From assembly GCF_900105195.1 (NCBI RefSeq), contig NZ_FNRX01000002.1, positions 1,798,001 through 1,862,000 of the forward strand: a stretch of DNA of 64,000 nucleotides, in the 5' to 3' direction. Position numbers and translations under genes: made by a program. The notes below the pieces were generated by a model that did no database searches, had not been told where the DNA came from, and saw only the letters and a program-made list of their open reading frames with translations. This document shows positions 7,589-16,567 of this stretch, in pieces. Position 1 is the first letter of the stretch; every line of letters begins with the position of its first letter. The DNA comes from Rhodococcus pyridinivorans (GTDB taxonomy: Bacteria > Actinomycetota > Actinomycetes > Mycobacteriales > Mycobacteriaceae).

Positions 7589-8830
7589 ATGACCTCGCTG
7601 CTCGAACCGCCCACAACCTCCGCCCCACCGAAGGTCGGTCGCCTCGTCGACCAGTTCGAGAAGGGCCTCGACGCCCCGATCTGCCTGACCTGGGAGCTCA
7701 CCTACGCCTGCAACCTTTCATGTGTGCACTGCCTGTCCTCGTCGGGCAAGCGCGACCCGCGTGAACTGTCGACCGAACAGTGCAAGGCGATCATCGACGA
7801 GCTGCAGCGCATGCAGGTCTTCTACGTCAACATCGGCGGCGGCGAACCCACCGTGCGATCCGATTTCTGGGAACTCGTCGACTACGCCACCGAACACCAG
7901 GTGGGCGTGAAGTTCTCGACCAACGGTGTGCGCATCGACAAGAAGGTCGCCGCCCGGCTGGCCGCCTCCGACTATGTCGACGTGCAGATCTCCCTCGACG
8001 GCGCCACCGCCGAGGTCAACGACGCCGTGCGCGGGCCGGGTTCGTTCGCGATGGCCGTGCGTGCCCTGGAGAACCTGTCCGAGGCGGGCTTCCGCGACGC
8101 GAAGATCTCCGTCGTCGTCACCCGCCAGAATGTCGACCAGCTCGACGAATTCAAGGCTCTCGCCGACCGTTACGGCGCGACCCTGCGCATCACGCGACTG
8201 CGCCCGTCCGGCCGCGCCGTGGACGTGTGGGACGACCTGCATCCCACCCATGAGCAGCAGCGGCAGCTCTACGACTGGCTCGTCGCCCACGGCGAGGGCG
8301 TGCTCACCGGCGACTCGTTCTTCCACCTGTCCGCCTTCGGCGGCGAGGGCGGCGGCTCGCTGCCCGGACTGAACCTGTGCGGTGCGGGACGCGTGGTGTG
8401 CCTGATCGACCCGGTCGGCGACGTCTACGCGTGCCCGTTCGCGATCCACGAGAACTTCCACGCCGGAAACATCCTCACCGACGGTGGTTTCGCGTCGGTG
8501 TGGAAGAACTCCGAGCTGTTCCGCGAACTGCGCGAACCGCAGTCCGCCGGTGCGTGCGGCTCGTGCAACTTCTTCGACGCGTGCCGCGGCGGCTGTATGG
8601 CCGCGAAGTTCTTCACCGGCCTGCCGATGGACGGACCCGATCCCGAGTGCGTGCAGGGCTACGGGCAGTCCGCGCTCGAAGCCGAGCGCACCGTGCCGCA
8701 GTCGAGCGTCGACCACTCGCGCACCGGCAAGCGCGCCGAACGGCGCACCCCGGCCGCACCGGTACCGCTGACCCTGCTCACCAAGCCCCCCGCCAAGTTC
8801 TGCGACGAGAATCCGCTCGCAGGGCTCTAG
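7589..8830 (+). CDS. mftC: Mycofactocin radical SAM maturase MftC
   Basis: A 413-residue radical SAM/SPASM enzyme. The site-differentiated [4Fe-4S] cluster is held by Cys41, Cys45 and Cys48 (CNLSCVHC). The C-terminal SPASM region supplies further ligands (CGAGRVVC, YACPF, CGSCNFFDACRGGC). MftC oxidatively decarboxylates the C-terminal Tyr of MftA and then forms a carbon-carbon bond to the adjacent Val, giving a lactam. It needs MftB and SAM. An AAGGA precedes the start. The last 40 residues, after the SPASM domain, are Pro- and Ala-rich. Confidence 0.97.
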   Translation: MTSLLEPPTTSAPPKVGRLVDQFEKGLDAPICLTWELTYACNLSCVHCLSSSGKRDPRELSTEQCKAIIDELQRMQVFYVNIGGGEPTVRSDFWELVDYATEHQVGVKFSTNGVRIDKKVAARLAASDYVDVQISLDGATAEVNDAVRGPGSFAMAVRALENLSEAGFRDAKISVVVTRQNVDQLDEFKALADRYGATLRITRLRPSGRAVDVWDDLHPTHEQQRQLYDWLVAHGEGVLTGDSFFHLSAFGGEGGGSLPGLNLCGAGRVVCLIDPVGDVYACPFAIHENFHAGNILTDGGFASVWKNSELFRELREPQSAGACGSCNFFDACRGGCMAAKFFTGLPMDGPDPECVQGYGQSALEAERTVPQSSVDHSRTGKRAERRTPAAPVPLTLLTKPPAKFCDENPLAGL

Positions 8831-8853
8831 ACCTTCCGAGGAGACGACCGACG

Positions 8854-10062
8854 ATGGCCAAGCCTTCCTGGTTGAAGAATCCGTGGGCCCAGGACCCATG
8901 GTTCGAGACCGTCGCAATCGCACAGCAGCGCGCCCGTAAACGCCTGCCCAAGTCCGTCTACGGCGCACTCGTCGCCGGATCCGAGGCCGGCATCACGGCC
9001 GACGACAACACCACCGCCTTCCGCGAACTCGGGTTCGCCCCGCACGTCGCGGGACTGTCGGACAAGCGGGAGATGTCTACGACCATCATGGGACAGGATG
9101 TGTCCCTGCCCGTGATGATCTCGCCGACCGGTGTGCAGGCCGTGCACCCGGACGGTGAGGTCGCCGTGGCCCGCGCGGCCGCCGCCCGCGGCACCGCGAT
9201 GGGTCTGTCGTCGTTCGCGAGCAAGTCCATCGAGGAAGTCGCGGCGGTCAACGACAAGACCTTCTTCCAGATGTACTGGGTCGGCAGCCGCGACACGCTG
9301 ATCCAACGCATGGAACGTGCCCGCGCTGCGGGCGCGAAGGGTCTGATCATGACCCTGGACTGGTCGTTCTCCAACGGTCGAGACTGGGGCAGCCCCGCCA
9401 TCCCGGAGCGGATGAACCTCGAGGCGATGGTCAAGTTCGCCCCCGAGGGCATCACCCGGCCCAAGTGGCTCCTCGAATGGGCGAAGACCGGTGCCGTGCC
9501 GGATCTGACCACCCCCAACCTCACACCGCCGGACGGCCAGGCCCCGACCTTCTTCGGCGCCTACGGCGAGTGGATGACCACGCCCCTGCCCACCTGGGAG
9601 GACGTCGCGTGGCTGCGTGAGCAGTGGGGCGATGCACCGTTCATGCTCAAGGGCGTCATGCGCGTCGACGACGCCAAGCGCGCCGTCGATGCCGGGGTCA
9701 CCGCCATCTCGGTGTCCAACCACGGTGGCAACAACCTCGACGGCACCCCGGCGCCGATCCGGGCCCTGCCGGCGATCGCCGAAGCGGTGGGCAAGGACGT
9801 CGAGGTGCTGCTCGACGGCGGTATCCGCCGCGGCAGCGACGTCGTCAAGGCGATCGCGCTCGGCGCCAGGGCCGTGCTCATCGGCCGCGCGTACCTGTGG
9901 GGTCTGGCCGCGAACGGTCAGGCAGGCGTGGAGAACGTCCTCGACATCCTTTCCGGCGGAATCGGTTCCGCCCTCATGGGTCTGGGCAAGAACTCGATCC
10001 ACGAGCTCACCCCCGACGACGTCTTCGTGCCGGACGGCTTCCGCCGCGATCTCGGCATCTGA
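8854..10062 (+). CDS. mftD: Mycofactocin FMN-dependent oxidase MftD
   Basis: A 402-residue member of the FMN-dependent alpha-hydroxy-acid oxidase/dehydrogenase family. The active-site motif SNHGGNNLDG holds the catalytic His290, and the phosphate-binding end reads LLDGGIRRGSD and ALGARAVLIGR. In the pathway MftD oxidatively deaminates the released dipeptide-derived lactam (AHDP) to premycofactocin, whose dicarbonyl is the redox centre. The ATG has GAGGA upstream and lies 23 bases after mftC. The next gene starts 13 bases after its stop, so the transcript probably continues. Confidence 0.95.
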   Translation: MAKPSWLKNPWAQDPWFETVAIAQQRARKRLPKSVYGALVAGSEAGITADDNTTAFRELGFAPHVAGLSDKREMSTTIMGQDVSLPVMISPTGVQAVHPDGEVAVARAAAARGTAMGLSSFASKSIEEVAAVNDKTFFQMYWVGSRDTLIQRMERARAAGAKGLIMTLDWSFSNGRDWGSPAIPERMNLEAMVKFAPEGITRPKWLLEWAKTGAVPDLTTPNLTPPDGQAPTFFGAYGEWMTTPLPTWEDVAWLREQWGDAPFMLKGVMRVDDAKRAVDAGVTAISVSNHGGNNLDGTPAPIRALPAIAEAVGKDVEVLLDGGIRRGSDVVKAIALGARAVLIGRAYLWGLAANGQAGVENVLDILSGGIGSALMGLGKNSIHELTPDDVFVPDGFRRDLGI

Positions 10063-10075
10063 CCGAACCGACGAT

Positions 10076-11977
10076 ATGAGCCCCGCGCTCACCGAACCGA
10101 TCACCCTCGCCGGACGCACCGCTCCGTCGAGGGTGATCTTCGGTCCGCACGTCACCAATCTCGGTGACGGCCGGTCGTTCTCGGACCGTCACGTCGCGTA
10201 CTACGCGCGACGTGCGCAGGGTGGGTGCGGGATCGTCGTCACGGAGACGGCGTCGGTGCACCCGTCCGACCACCCTTACGAACGCGCACCGCTGGCCGAG
10301 TGCTGCGGGGACGGCTACCGGCGGATCGTCGAGGCCTGCCGTCCGCATGGCACACTCGTGCTCGCCGGCCTCGGTCATCGCGGCCTGCAGGGTTCGAGCG
10401 CGTGGACCCGGGCACCGCTGTGGGCACCCTCGCGCGTGCCGGATCCGGTGACACGCGAACTGCCTGCCGAGGCGACCGAGCGTGAAATCGCCGAGCTCGT
10501 CGAGTCCTTCGCCCGTGCTGCCGTCGTCGCCGCGGAAGCGGGTCTCGACGGAGTGGAACTCGACGCCGGACCGACCTCGCTGCTGCGGCAGTTCCTCTCC
10601 GGGCTGACCAACCGTCGCGACGACGCATACGGCACCGAACGCCTGCGGCTGCTGCGTGAGGCGATCGCCGCCGTTCGCGCGCAAATCGGCTCGGATCACA
10701 TTGTTGCACTGAGACTCTCGTGCGACGAGAACGCGCCGTGGGCGGGCATCACACCCGACGTCGCCGCCGGATACGTCCGCGCGATCGCATCATCGGTCCA
10801 CCTGCTCACCGTGGTGCGCGGTGGATTGTTCTCACCCGAGTCGTATCGGCCCGACGCACATGTCCCCGCCGGATTCAACGACGACCTGTGCCGCCGCATC
10901 CGGGACGAGATCTCCGGATCGGTCCCGATCGCTCTGCAGGGCAGCATCGTCGACGCCGGCCACGCGCAGCGGGCCCTCTCCGACGGTGCGTGTGACCTGG
11001 TCGAGATGACCCGCGCGCAGATCGCCGACCCCGACCTCGTCGTCGCCGTCCGTCGCGGTCGTCGGCCGCGTCCCTGCGTGCGCTGCAACCAGGCGTGCCT
11101 CGTCGACGACTTCCACAACCCGATCGTGGGGTGCATCGCGAACCCGGAGGCCGGCGACGAGACACGGAGCTCTCCCGGACCGGTGGACTCCGCACGCGAC
11201 GTACTCGTGGTGGGTGCTGGACCCGCCGGTCTGGAAGCAGCGCGCGTGGCAGCGACGCGCGGTCACCGTGTCGTCCTGGTCGAGGCGGACGAACGGGTCG
11301 GTGGGACGATCGCCGCCGTCTCGCGCGGTGGCCGGCCCGACTTCGCTGCGCTCGTCGACTGGCTCGAACAGCAGTGCCTGGAGTCCGGCGTCGACATCCG
11401 TACCGGCACGGAAGTGAGCGCTGCCGAGATCGAGAGTGCGCTCGCTGCGGGTACGGAGGTCGTGCAGGCCACCGGCGGGTTTCCACGTCCACCCTCCTTT
11501 CCGGTGACCGAGCCCGAGCGGTACGCGACCGCCGCGGAGGTGCTGTCGGGGATTCGGCCGCCTGCGTCCCGGATGGTCGTGTGGGATCCGACGGGTGGTC
11601 CGGTGGCGAGTGCCGTCGTCGACCGTTTCGTGGAGCGCGGCGCGGAGGTCCACTATGCGACGGGTGACCCGGTCGCCGGATCACGACTTGCGCCGACGGG
11701 GGACTTCGTCGCCTTCGACGTCCGCATGCAGCGGGCGGGCGTGGCGAGACATCTCGGGTGCCGGGTCGGTTCGGTCGATGCCGACGGCGTCGTGCTCGTC
11801 GACCGGGTGTCCGGGGAATCCACGCCGGTGGCGGACGCTGTCCTGGTCGACTGCGCACCCCCGTTACCGGCAGAAGTGTCCGAGTGGCCGGGATCGCGGT
11901 CGATCGGCGACCAGGTGGCCCCGAGGACCGTGCGCGAGGCCGTCCGAGAGGGATACCGGGTGGCCACGGCGCTGTAA
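10076..11977 (+). CDS. Mycofactocin system FadH/OYE-type oxidoreductase, first copy
   Basis: A 633-residue flavoprotein built like 2,4-dienoyl-CoA reductase. Residues 1-340 are the FMN-binding old-yellow-enzyme barrel. A [4Fe-4S] site follows (CVRCNQAC and GCIANPEAG), then an FAD/NAD(P)-binding half with VLVVGAGPAGLEAARVA. Two such families (OYE_1 and OYE_2) are recognised next to mycofactocin genes; this one, with about 633 residues, fits the first by length. Substrate and product are not known. It follows mftD by 13 bases and is probably in the same transcript. It differs clearly from the paralogue at 12843-14828, so the two are not a recent duplication. Confidence 0.85.
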   Translation: MSPALTEPITLAGRTAPSRVIFGPHVTNLGDGRSFSDRHVAYYARRAQGGCGIVVTETASVHPSDHPYERAPLAECCGDGYRRIVEACRPHGTLVLAGLGHRGLQGSSAWTRAPLWAPSRVPDPVTRELPAEATEREIAELVESFARAAVVAAEAGLDGVELDAGPTSLLRQFLSGLTNRRDDAYGTERLRLLREAIAAVRAQIGSDHIVALRLSCDENAPWAGITPDVAAGYVRAIASSVHLLTVVRGGLFSPESYRPDAHVPAGFNDDLCRRIRDEISGSVPIALQGSIVDAGHAQRALSDGACDLVEMTRAQIADPDLVVAVRRGRRPRPCVRCNQACLVDDFHNPIVGCIANPEAGDETRSSPGPVDSARDVLVVGAGPAGLEAARVAATRGHRVVLVEADERVGGTIAAVSRGGRPDFAALVDWLEQQCLESGVDIRTGTEVSAAEIESALAAGTEVVQATGGFPRPPSFPVTEPERYATAAEVLSGIRPPASRMVVWDPTGGPVASAVVDRFVERGAEVHYATGDPVAGSRLAPTGDFVAFDVRMQRAGVARHLGCRVGSVDADGVVLVDRVSGESTPVADAVLVDCAPPLPAEVSEWPGSRSIGDQVAPRTVREAVREGYRVATAL

Positions 11978-11989
11978 CGTGGGGCACAC

Positions 11990-12003
11990 TGAAACGCGTT
12001 CTA
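11990..12003. promoter_or_regulatory. KstR-like operator before the SDR gene
   Basis: TGAAACGCGTTCTA fits the KstR consensus TnnAACnnGTTnnA at every fixed base and contains the palindrome AACGCGTT. It lies 25 bases before the SDR start, next to the possible -10 box TAATTT (12002-12007). This suggests a separate, repressible promoter inside the cluster. KstR controls steroid catabolism in Rhodococcus and mycobacteria. Binding is inferred from the match alone. Confidence 0.5.
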
Positions 12004-12027
12004 ATTTGGGTCTACGGAAGGGCCGAC

Positions 12028-12840
12028 ATGGGAGATTTCGACGGCAAGGTCGTCTTCATCACCGGGATCGCGCGCGGGCAGGGCCGCAACCACGCCATCC
12101 GGTTCGCGCGTGAGGGCGCGTCCGTCATCGGCGTCGACATCGCGGCCCCGGTATCGGAGTACGTGACCTACGAGCAGGCCACCGAGGACGACTTCCACGA
12201 GACGGTCCGCCTCGTGGAGCAGGCCGGCGGGAAGATCCTCGCCCGTGTCGCGGACGTGCGCGACAGCGCCGCACTGAAGGCCGTCGTCGACGAGGGCGTC
12301 GCCCAGTTCGGGCGACTCGACGTGGTGGTCGCCAATGCCGGCATCTGCAGCTGGAACCGCTTCTGGGAAATGCCCGACGACCAGTTCGAAGAGCTGATCG
12401 ACATCAACCTCACCGGTGTCTTCAAGACCCTCAAGGCCGCTGCCCCCGCGATGATCGAGGCCGGGAACGGCGGATCGATCATCGTCGTCAGCTCGGTGGC
12501 GGGCCTCAAGGCGATGCCAGGCCAGATCAACTACGCGGCAGCGAAATTCGGCCTCGTCGGTATCACGCAGGCAGCGGCGAAGGAACTCGGCCCGTACCGT
12601 ATCCGGGTCAACTCCATCCACCCCTACGGCGTGAACACCCCGATGGGCACCGACGTCAGCGTCCTGAAGCTGTTCGAGAAGAACCCGTCGTGGGGACCGA
12701 ACTTCGTCCCCATCCTCACCGAGAAGCCTGCGGCCGACCCCGACGACATCTCGGAGACCGTGTTGTTCCTCGCGAGCGATCGGGCCTCCACGATCACCGG
12801 CAGCCAGATGGCCATCGACCAGGGCAACTCGAAGGTCTGA
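12028..12840 (+). CDS. Mycofactocin-coupled SDR-family oxidoreductase
   Basis: A 270-residue short-chain dehydrogenase. The nucleotide-binding motif is TGIARGQGRNHA, which carries the RGQGR signature I associate with mycofactocin-coupled SDRs such as carveol dehydrogenase. NAG is present (VVVANAGI), and the catalytic set is Ser155/156, Tyr169 and Lys173 (YAAAK). A family insertion near residues 45-60 (EYVTYEQATEDDF) is thought to keep NAD bound, so that mycofactocin is needed to reoxidise it. The alcohol substrate is unknown. It starts 50 bases after the upstream flavoprotein gene with its own likely promoter and KstR-like box, and is followed after two bases by the second flavoprotein gene. 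Confidence 0.9.
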   Translation: MGDFDGKVVFITGIARGQGRNHAIRFAREGASVIGVDIAAPVSEYVTYEQATEDDFHETVRLVEQAGGKILARVADVRDSAALKAVVDEGVAQFGRLDVVVANAGICSWNRFWEMPDDQFEELIDINLTGVFKTLKAAAPAMIEAGNGGSIIVVSSVAGLKAMPGQINYAAAKFGLVGITQAAAKELGPYRIRVNSIHPYGVNTPMGTDVSVLKLFEKNPSWGPNFVPILTEKPAADPDDISETVLFLASDRASTITGSQMAIDQGNSKV

Positions 12841-12842
12841 CG

Positions 12843-14828
12843 GTGACGCGCACGGCGACCGGCACCGTTCCGCACGCGTCGTTGCGGATCGGTCCGGTCA
12901 CCCTGCGCAACCGCATCGTCTTCCCGGCGCACCTGACCAACTTCTCGGTCGACGGCACCGTCACCGACCGCCACATCGCGTACTACGAAGCCAGAGCACG
13001 AGGCGGCGCGTCGATGATCGTCACCGAGGAGCACACCGTGCACCCCTCGGACCGGCCCTACGAGAAACTGATCCGGGGCTGGGACCCGGACATCGTCACC
13101 GGTTACCGCCGCCTCACCGACGCCGTCCACCGACACGGCACGCGGATCCTCGCGCAGCTCAACCACAACGGCGCGCAGGGCACCTCGATGTACACGGGGC
13201 AACCGCTGTGGGCGCCGAGCCCCGAACCCGACCCGCTCTTCCGCGAGGTCCCACGCGTGATGACGGAATCCGACATCGCCGAACTCGTCGCGGGCTACGC
13301 CGACGTCGCCCGCCGCTGTGCCGAGGGCGGCTTCGACGGTGTCGAGATCCAGTGCTCCCAGGCATCCGTCCTGCGCGCTTTTCTCGCATCCGCGACGAAC
13401 CGTCGCACGGACCGCTACGGCGGGGATCTCGCCGGGCGGGCCCGTCTGCTGCTCGAGGTCGTGTCCGCGGTACGGGCGGCCGTCGGGCGCGACCGTGTCG
13501 TGGGCGTGCGACTGACCGGTCACGACGGCACCGACGGCGGTGTCGGTATCGACGACGCCGTGCAGGTCGCGCGGATGCTCGAGGCGAGCGGCGACGTCGA
13601 CTACCTCAACACGTCCGTGGGCGTCGCGACCGAGACGCTGCATCTGGTCGAAGCGCCGATGTCCACCCCGCACGGTTATTCCCTGTTCGTCCCCGACGCG
13701 ATCCGGGCAGCGGTGTCGCTGCCGGTCGTCGGGGTCGGGCGCTTCACCCGACCCGAACAGGTCGGTGCCGCGCTCGCCGACGGAGTGTGCGATCTGGTCG
13801 GTGCCGTGCGTGCTCAGATTGCCGACCCGGACTTCACGAACAAGACTCTCTCCGGCCGCGACGACGAGATACGGCCGTGCACCGGCTGCAACCAGGAATG
13901 CATCGGACGGGTCGGGCTCAACCGTCCCATCGCGTGCGCGGTCAATCCCCAGGCCGGGTACGAATCCGACGCTCCTGCCGCGCCCGCCGTACCGCACCGG
14001 GTCGTCATCGTCGGCGGCGGACCCGCGGGCCTGCAGGCGGCGGTAACGGCTGCCGGAGAAGGACATTCGGTCACCTTGCTCGAACGGAACCGGTGCACCG
14101 GCGGCCAGATCCGTGAGGCGGCTGCAGCCCCGCACCGTGCCGAACTGCTCGGTGCGGTGACCCACCTCGACGCCGAGTGCCGCCGCAGGGGAGTGGAGGT
14201 GCGTACCGGTGTGACCGCCGATGCCGCGACGCTGCACGCGCTCGCGCCCGACGTCGTGGTCGTCGCGACGGGCGCGCGCCCACACCGGCCCGCCTGGGCG
14301 GGTTCGTCGGCGCGGGTGAGCGACGTGCGCGACGTGCTCACCGGTCGCACCGCACCCTCCGGCCGCGTCCTCGTCGTCGACGATCTCGGTTTCCACCAGG
14401 CGACCTCGGTCGCCGAACTACTGGCCGACCGGGGGAGTGCGGTGACAGTGTGCACGCCGGGAATGCGCGTGGGCCAGGACCTCGGCCTGACGCTCGAGCT
14501 CGACGGCTGGTTGCGCCGCGCCCACGACAAGCGGATCGAGCGACTCACCGGCGTCGCCGTCGGCGGTGTCGTGGACCTGCCGGACGGCGCCGAGGTCACC
14601 CTGATCCACCACGCGACCGGCGAACCGGCGACGCTCGCGGTGGACGCGGTCGTCGTCGCCACCCATCAGGATCCCGTCGACGAGCTGTGGCAGGAGCTTT
14701 CGGCATCCGGCACGAGAGTGATCCGTGTGGGCGACGCGGTGACGCCACGCCGCCTGCACGCCGCGATCGTCGAGGGGGAGCGGGCCGCCAGGGACCTGGC
14801 TCCTACGCCTCCAGCCCGCGGCGCATGA
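12843..14828 (+). CDS. Mycofactocin system FadH/OYE-type oxidoreductase, second copy
   Basis: A 661-residue FMN/[4Fe-4S]/FAD protein with the same layout as the gene at 10076: an old-yellow-enzyme barrel (residues about 10-350), cysteines in CTGCNQEC and the later PIACAVNPQAG, and an FAD/NAD(P) half with VVIVGGGPAGLQAAV. It matches the second mycofactocin-associated OYE family in length and place. GTG at 12843 is chosen because it follows the SDR stop by two bases and precedes the conserved SLRIGPVTLRNRIVFP; the open frame upstream is a shadow of the SDR. Its 3' end overlaps the converging GNAT gene by 26 bases. Its electron partner and substrate are unknown. Confidence 0.86.
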   Translation: MTRTATGTVPHASLRIGPVTLRNRIVFPAHLTNFSVDGTVTDRHIAYYEARARGGASMIVTEEHTVHPSDRPYEKLIRGWDPDIVTGYRRLTDAVHRHGTRILAQLNHNGAQGTSMYTGQPLWAPSPEPDPLFREVPRVMTESDIAELVAGYADVARRCAEGGFDGVEIQCSQASVLRAFLASATNRRTDRYGGDLAGRARLLLEVVSAVRAAVGRDRVVGVRLTGHDGTDGGVGIDDAVQVARMLEASGDVDYLNTSVGVATETLHLVEAPMSTPHGYSLFVPDAIRAAVSLPVVGVGRFTRPEQVGAALADGVCDLVGAVRAQIADPDFTNKTLSGRDDEIRPCTGCNQECIGRVGLNRPIACAVNPQAGYESDAPAAPAVPHRVVIVGGGPAGLQAAVTAAGEGHSVTLLERNRCTGGQIREAAAAPHRAELLGAVTHLDAECRRRGVEVRTGVTADAATLHALAPDVVVVATGARPHRPAWAGSSARVSDVRDVLTGRTAPSGRVLVVDDLGFHQATSVAELLADRGSAVTVCTPGMRVGQDLGLTLELDGWLRRAHDKRIERLTGVAVGGVVDLPDGAEVTLIHHATGEPATLAVDAVVVATHQDPVDELWQELSASGTRVIRVGDAVTPRRLHAAIVEGERAARDLAPTPPARGA

Positions 14829-15786
14829 CGATGCGCGGCCAACGGTCGAGGCCGTGCTTCCGTTCCTCCGCGCGGATCCGGGTGAGAACTGGGGAGAGGG
14901 CATCGTCCGCGACCGTGTGAAAGCCGAGACGGGCGTAGTACGGGCCGTTCCACGGCACGTCGCGGTAGGTGGTCAGCGTCAGCGATCCGAACCCGGCGTC
15001 CCGAGCCCACCCCGCGACATGGTCGATCAGCTTGCGGCCGATCCCGCGACGCGCGTGATCGGGATGCACCGACACCTGCTCGATGTGGACACCGTTGTCG
15101 ACGAGGTCGGCCACGAGATACGCGACCGCTCGTCCCTGCTCGTCGAACCACGCCCAGCAGCGGCCCGCGTCCCGGTGAGCGCGCAACTCCTCGACGGACG
15201 GAGGATCGTCGTCGGCGACGAACGCCATCCCGATCTCGGCGAAGGGCTTGCCCGCCGCGCGTTCGATCTCCTGCAGCACCGGCAGGTCGTCGTCGGTCGC
15301 CGGACGGATCGGGGGCAGTTCCTTGCAGTAGTACATCGCCGTCGGTGATTCTGCGTAGAGCCCGAAGCGCTCGGTCATCGGCACGTACCCGGCCTTCGCG
15401 TACAGCGCGATCGCCTCGGGTTGCTCGCTGCCCGTCTCGAGGATCATGCGACGGCGACCGGCATCGGTCGCCGTGCGCTCCAGCGCACCCAGCACCCGTG
15501 CTGCCACACCACGTCGCCGCATGCTCGCCCGCACGTACATCCGCTTGATCTCGGCATCATCGTCGCGCACCCCTCGATGAGCATGCTCCGGTGCACGCCA
15601 GCCGCCGATCCCGGCCGGAACCCCGTCGGCCACCGCCAGGAGGAACACCCCGCGCGGAGGGTCGAATTCGTGCGGCGCCAGTTCGGTGTCGTCGGGTCCG
15701 CCGTACCTCCGCACGTATTCGAGTTGGACCTCGCCGATGAGGTCCTGCACGTCCGGATCGTCCAGCGGACGAGGTTCGATCAGCAC
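14803..15786 (-). CDS. Protein with two GNAT acetyltransferase domains
   Basis: A 327-residue protein with two GCN5-related acetyltransferase folds in tandem. The first (about 1-165) has the acetyl-CoA loop RRRGVAARVL, and the second (about 170-327) has RRGIGRKLIDH. GTG at 15786 is chosen because the sequence from VLIEPRPLDD onward looks like a domain start and the longer frame is a shadow of mftE. The substrate is unknown. The gene sits against the direction of the mycofactocin genes, between the second flavoprotein gene and mftE, and converges on the former with overlapping ends, so it is transcribed separately. It may be unrelated to the cofactor. Confidence 0.85.
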   Translation of the reverse strand: MLIEPRPLDDPDVQDLIGEVQLEYVRRYGGPDDTELAPHEFDPPRGVFLLAVADGVPAGIGGWRAPEHAHRGVRDDDAEIKRMYVRASMRRRGVAARVLGALERTATDAGRRRMILETGSEQPEAIALYAKAGYVPMTERFGLYAESPTAMYYCKELPPIRPATDDDLPVLQEIERAAGKPFAEIGMAFVADDDPPSVEELRAHRDAGRCWAWFDEQGRAVAYLVADLVDNGVHIEQVSVHPDHARRGIGRKLIDHVAGWARDAGFGSLTLTTYRDVPWNGPYYARLGFHTVADDALSPVLTRIRAEERKHGLDRWPRIVMRRGLEA

Positions 15787-15883
15787 CGGGAAAGCGTACC
15801 GACCGGATCTCGGCGTCCGGGCGGACCCACCGAGACCTCCGGGTTTCGTGCACGCCCGCGAAACCCTTAGCATCGGAGCGGTG

Positions 15884-16567
15884 ATGCGGGAGCTCGCCGA
15901 CGCCTGTTGGACGGACATCGAACCCGACCGGGTGACGGTGGCCGTCCCGATCGGTGCGTTCGAACAACACGGCCCACACCTTCCCCTCGACACCGACACC
16001 CGGATCGCGACTGCTGTCGCCGCCGAGCTGCCCGAGGTGGTCCTCGCGCCACCCCTGCCCTACGGAGCCAGCGGGGAACACGAAGGTTTCGCCGGCACCG
16101 TCTCGATCGGAGCCGAGGTGACGAAGGCGCTGATCGTCGAATACGGCAGGTCGGTGTGCCGATGGGCGAAGCGGGTCGTCTTCGTCAACGGGCACGGCGG
16201 CAACGCCTATCCGCTGATCGAGGCGGTGAGCCTCCTGCGATACGAAGGCCGCGACGCTGCCTGGCTTCCGTGCGCGGTGCCCGGATCCGATGCCCACGCC
16301 GGTGTCACCGAGACGAGTCTGCTGCTGCACCTGGCGCCCGGGGCGGTCGACATGACGCGGGCCGCGGTCGGCGCAACGGAACCGATCGGAGCACTGATGC
16401 CACGACTGCGCGAAGCCGGTATCGTCTCGGTGTCCGCGAACGGAGTGCTGGGAGACCCCACCGAGGCCACCGCAGAACTCGGCGCGCGCCTGTTCGCGAG
16501 TCTGGTCGAGCGGGCGAGTGCACAGGTCGCCCGGTGGCAGCCGGGAACGGAAGGAAGGCTTCGGTGA
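15884..16567 (+). CDS. mftE: Mycofactocin peptidase MftE
   Basis: A 227-residue creatininase-family metallohydrolase. The metal-binding motifs are [12 protein letters not shown] (Glu27, His29, Asp36 region) and NGHGGN (residues 102-107), with a further ETS near [10 protein letters not shown]. MftE cuts the modified Val-Tyr unit from the C-terminus of matured MftA, releasing the substrate of MftD. ATG at 15884 is preferred over the GTG one codon earlier because GGAG lies five bases before it. It starts about 97 bases from the divergent GNAT gene, so this gap must hold the promoter for mftE-F-G. Its stop overlaps the mftF start. Confidence 0.95.
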   Translation: MRELADACWTDIEPDRVTVAVPIGAFEQHGPHLPLDTDTRIATAVAAELPEVVLAPPLPYGASGEHEGFAGTVSIGAEVTKALIVEYGRSVCRWAKRVVFVNGHGGNAYPLIEAVSLLRYEGRDAAWLPCAVPGSDAHAGVTETSLLLHLAPGAVDMTRAAVGATEPIGALMPRLREAGIVSVSANGVLGDPTEATAELGARLFASLVERASAQVARWQPGTEGRLR

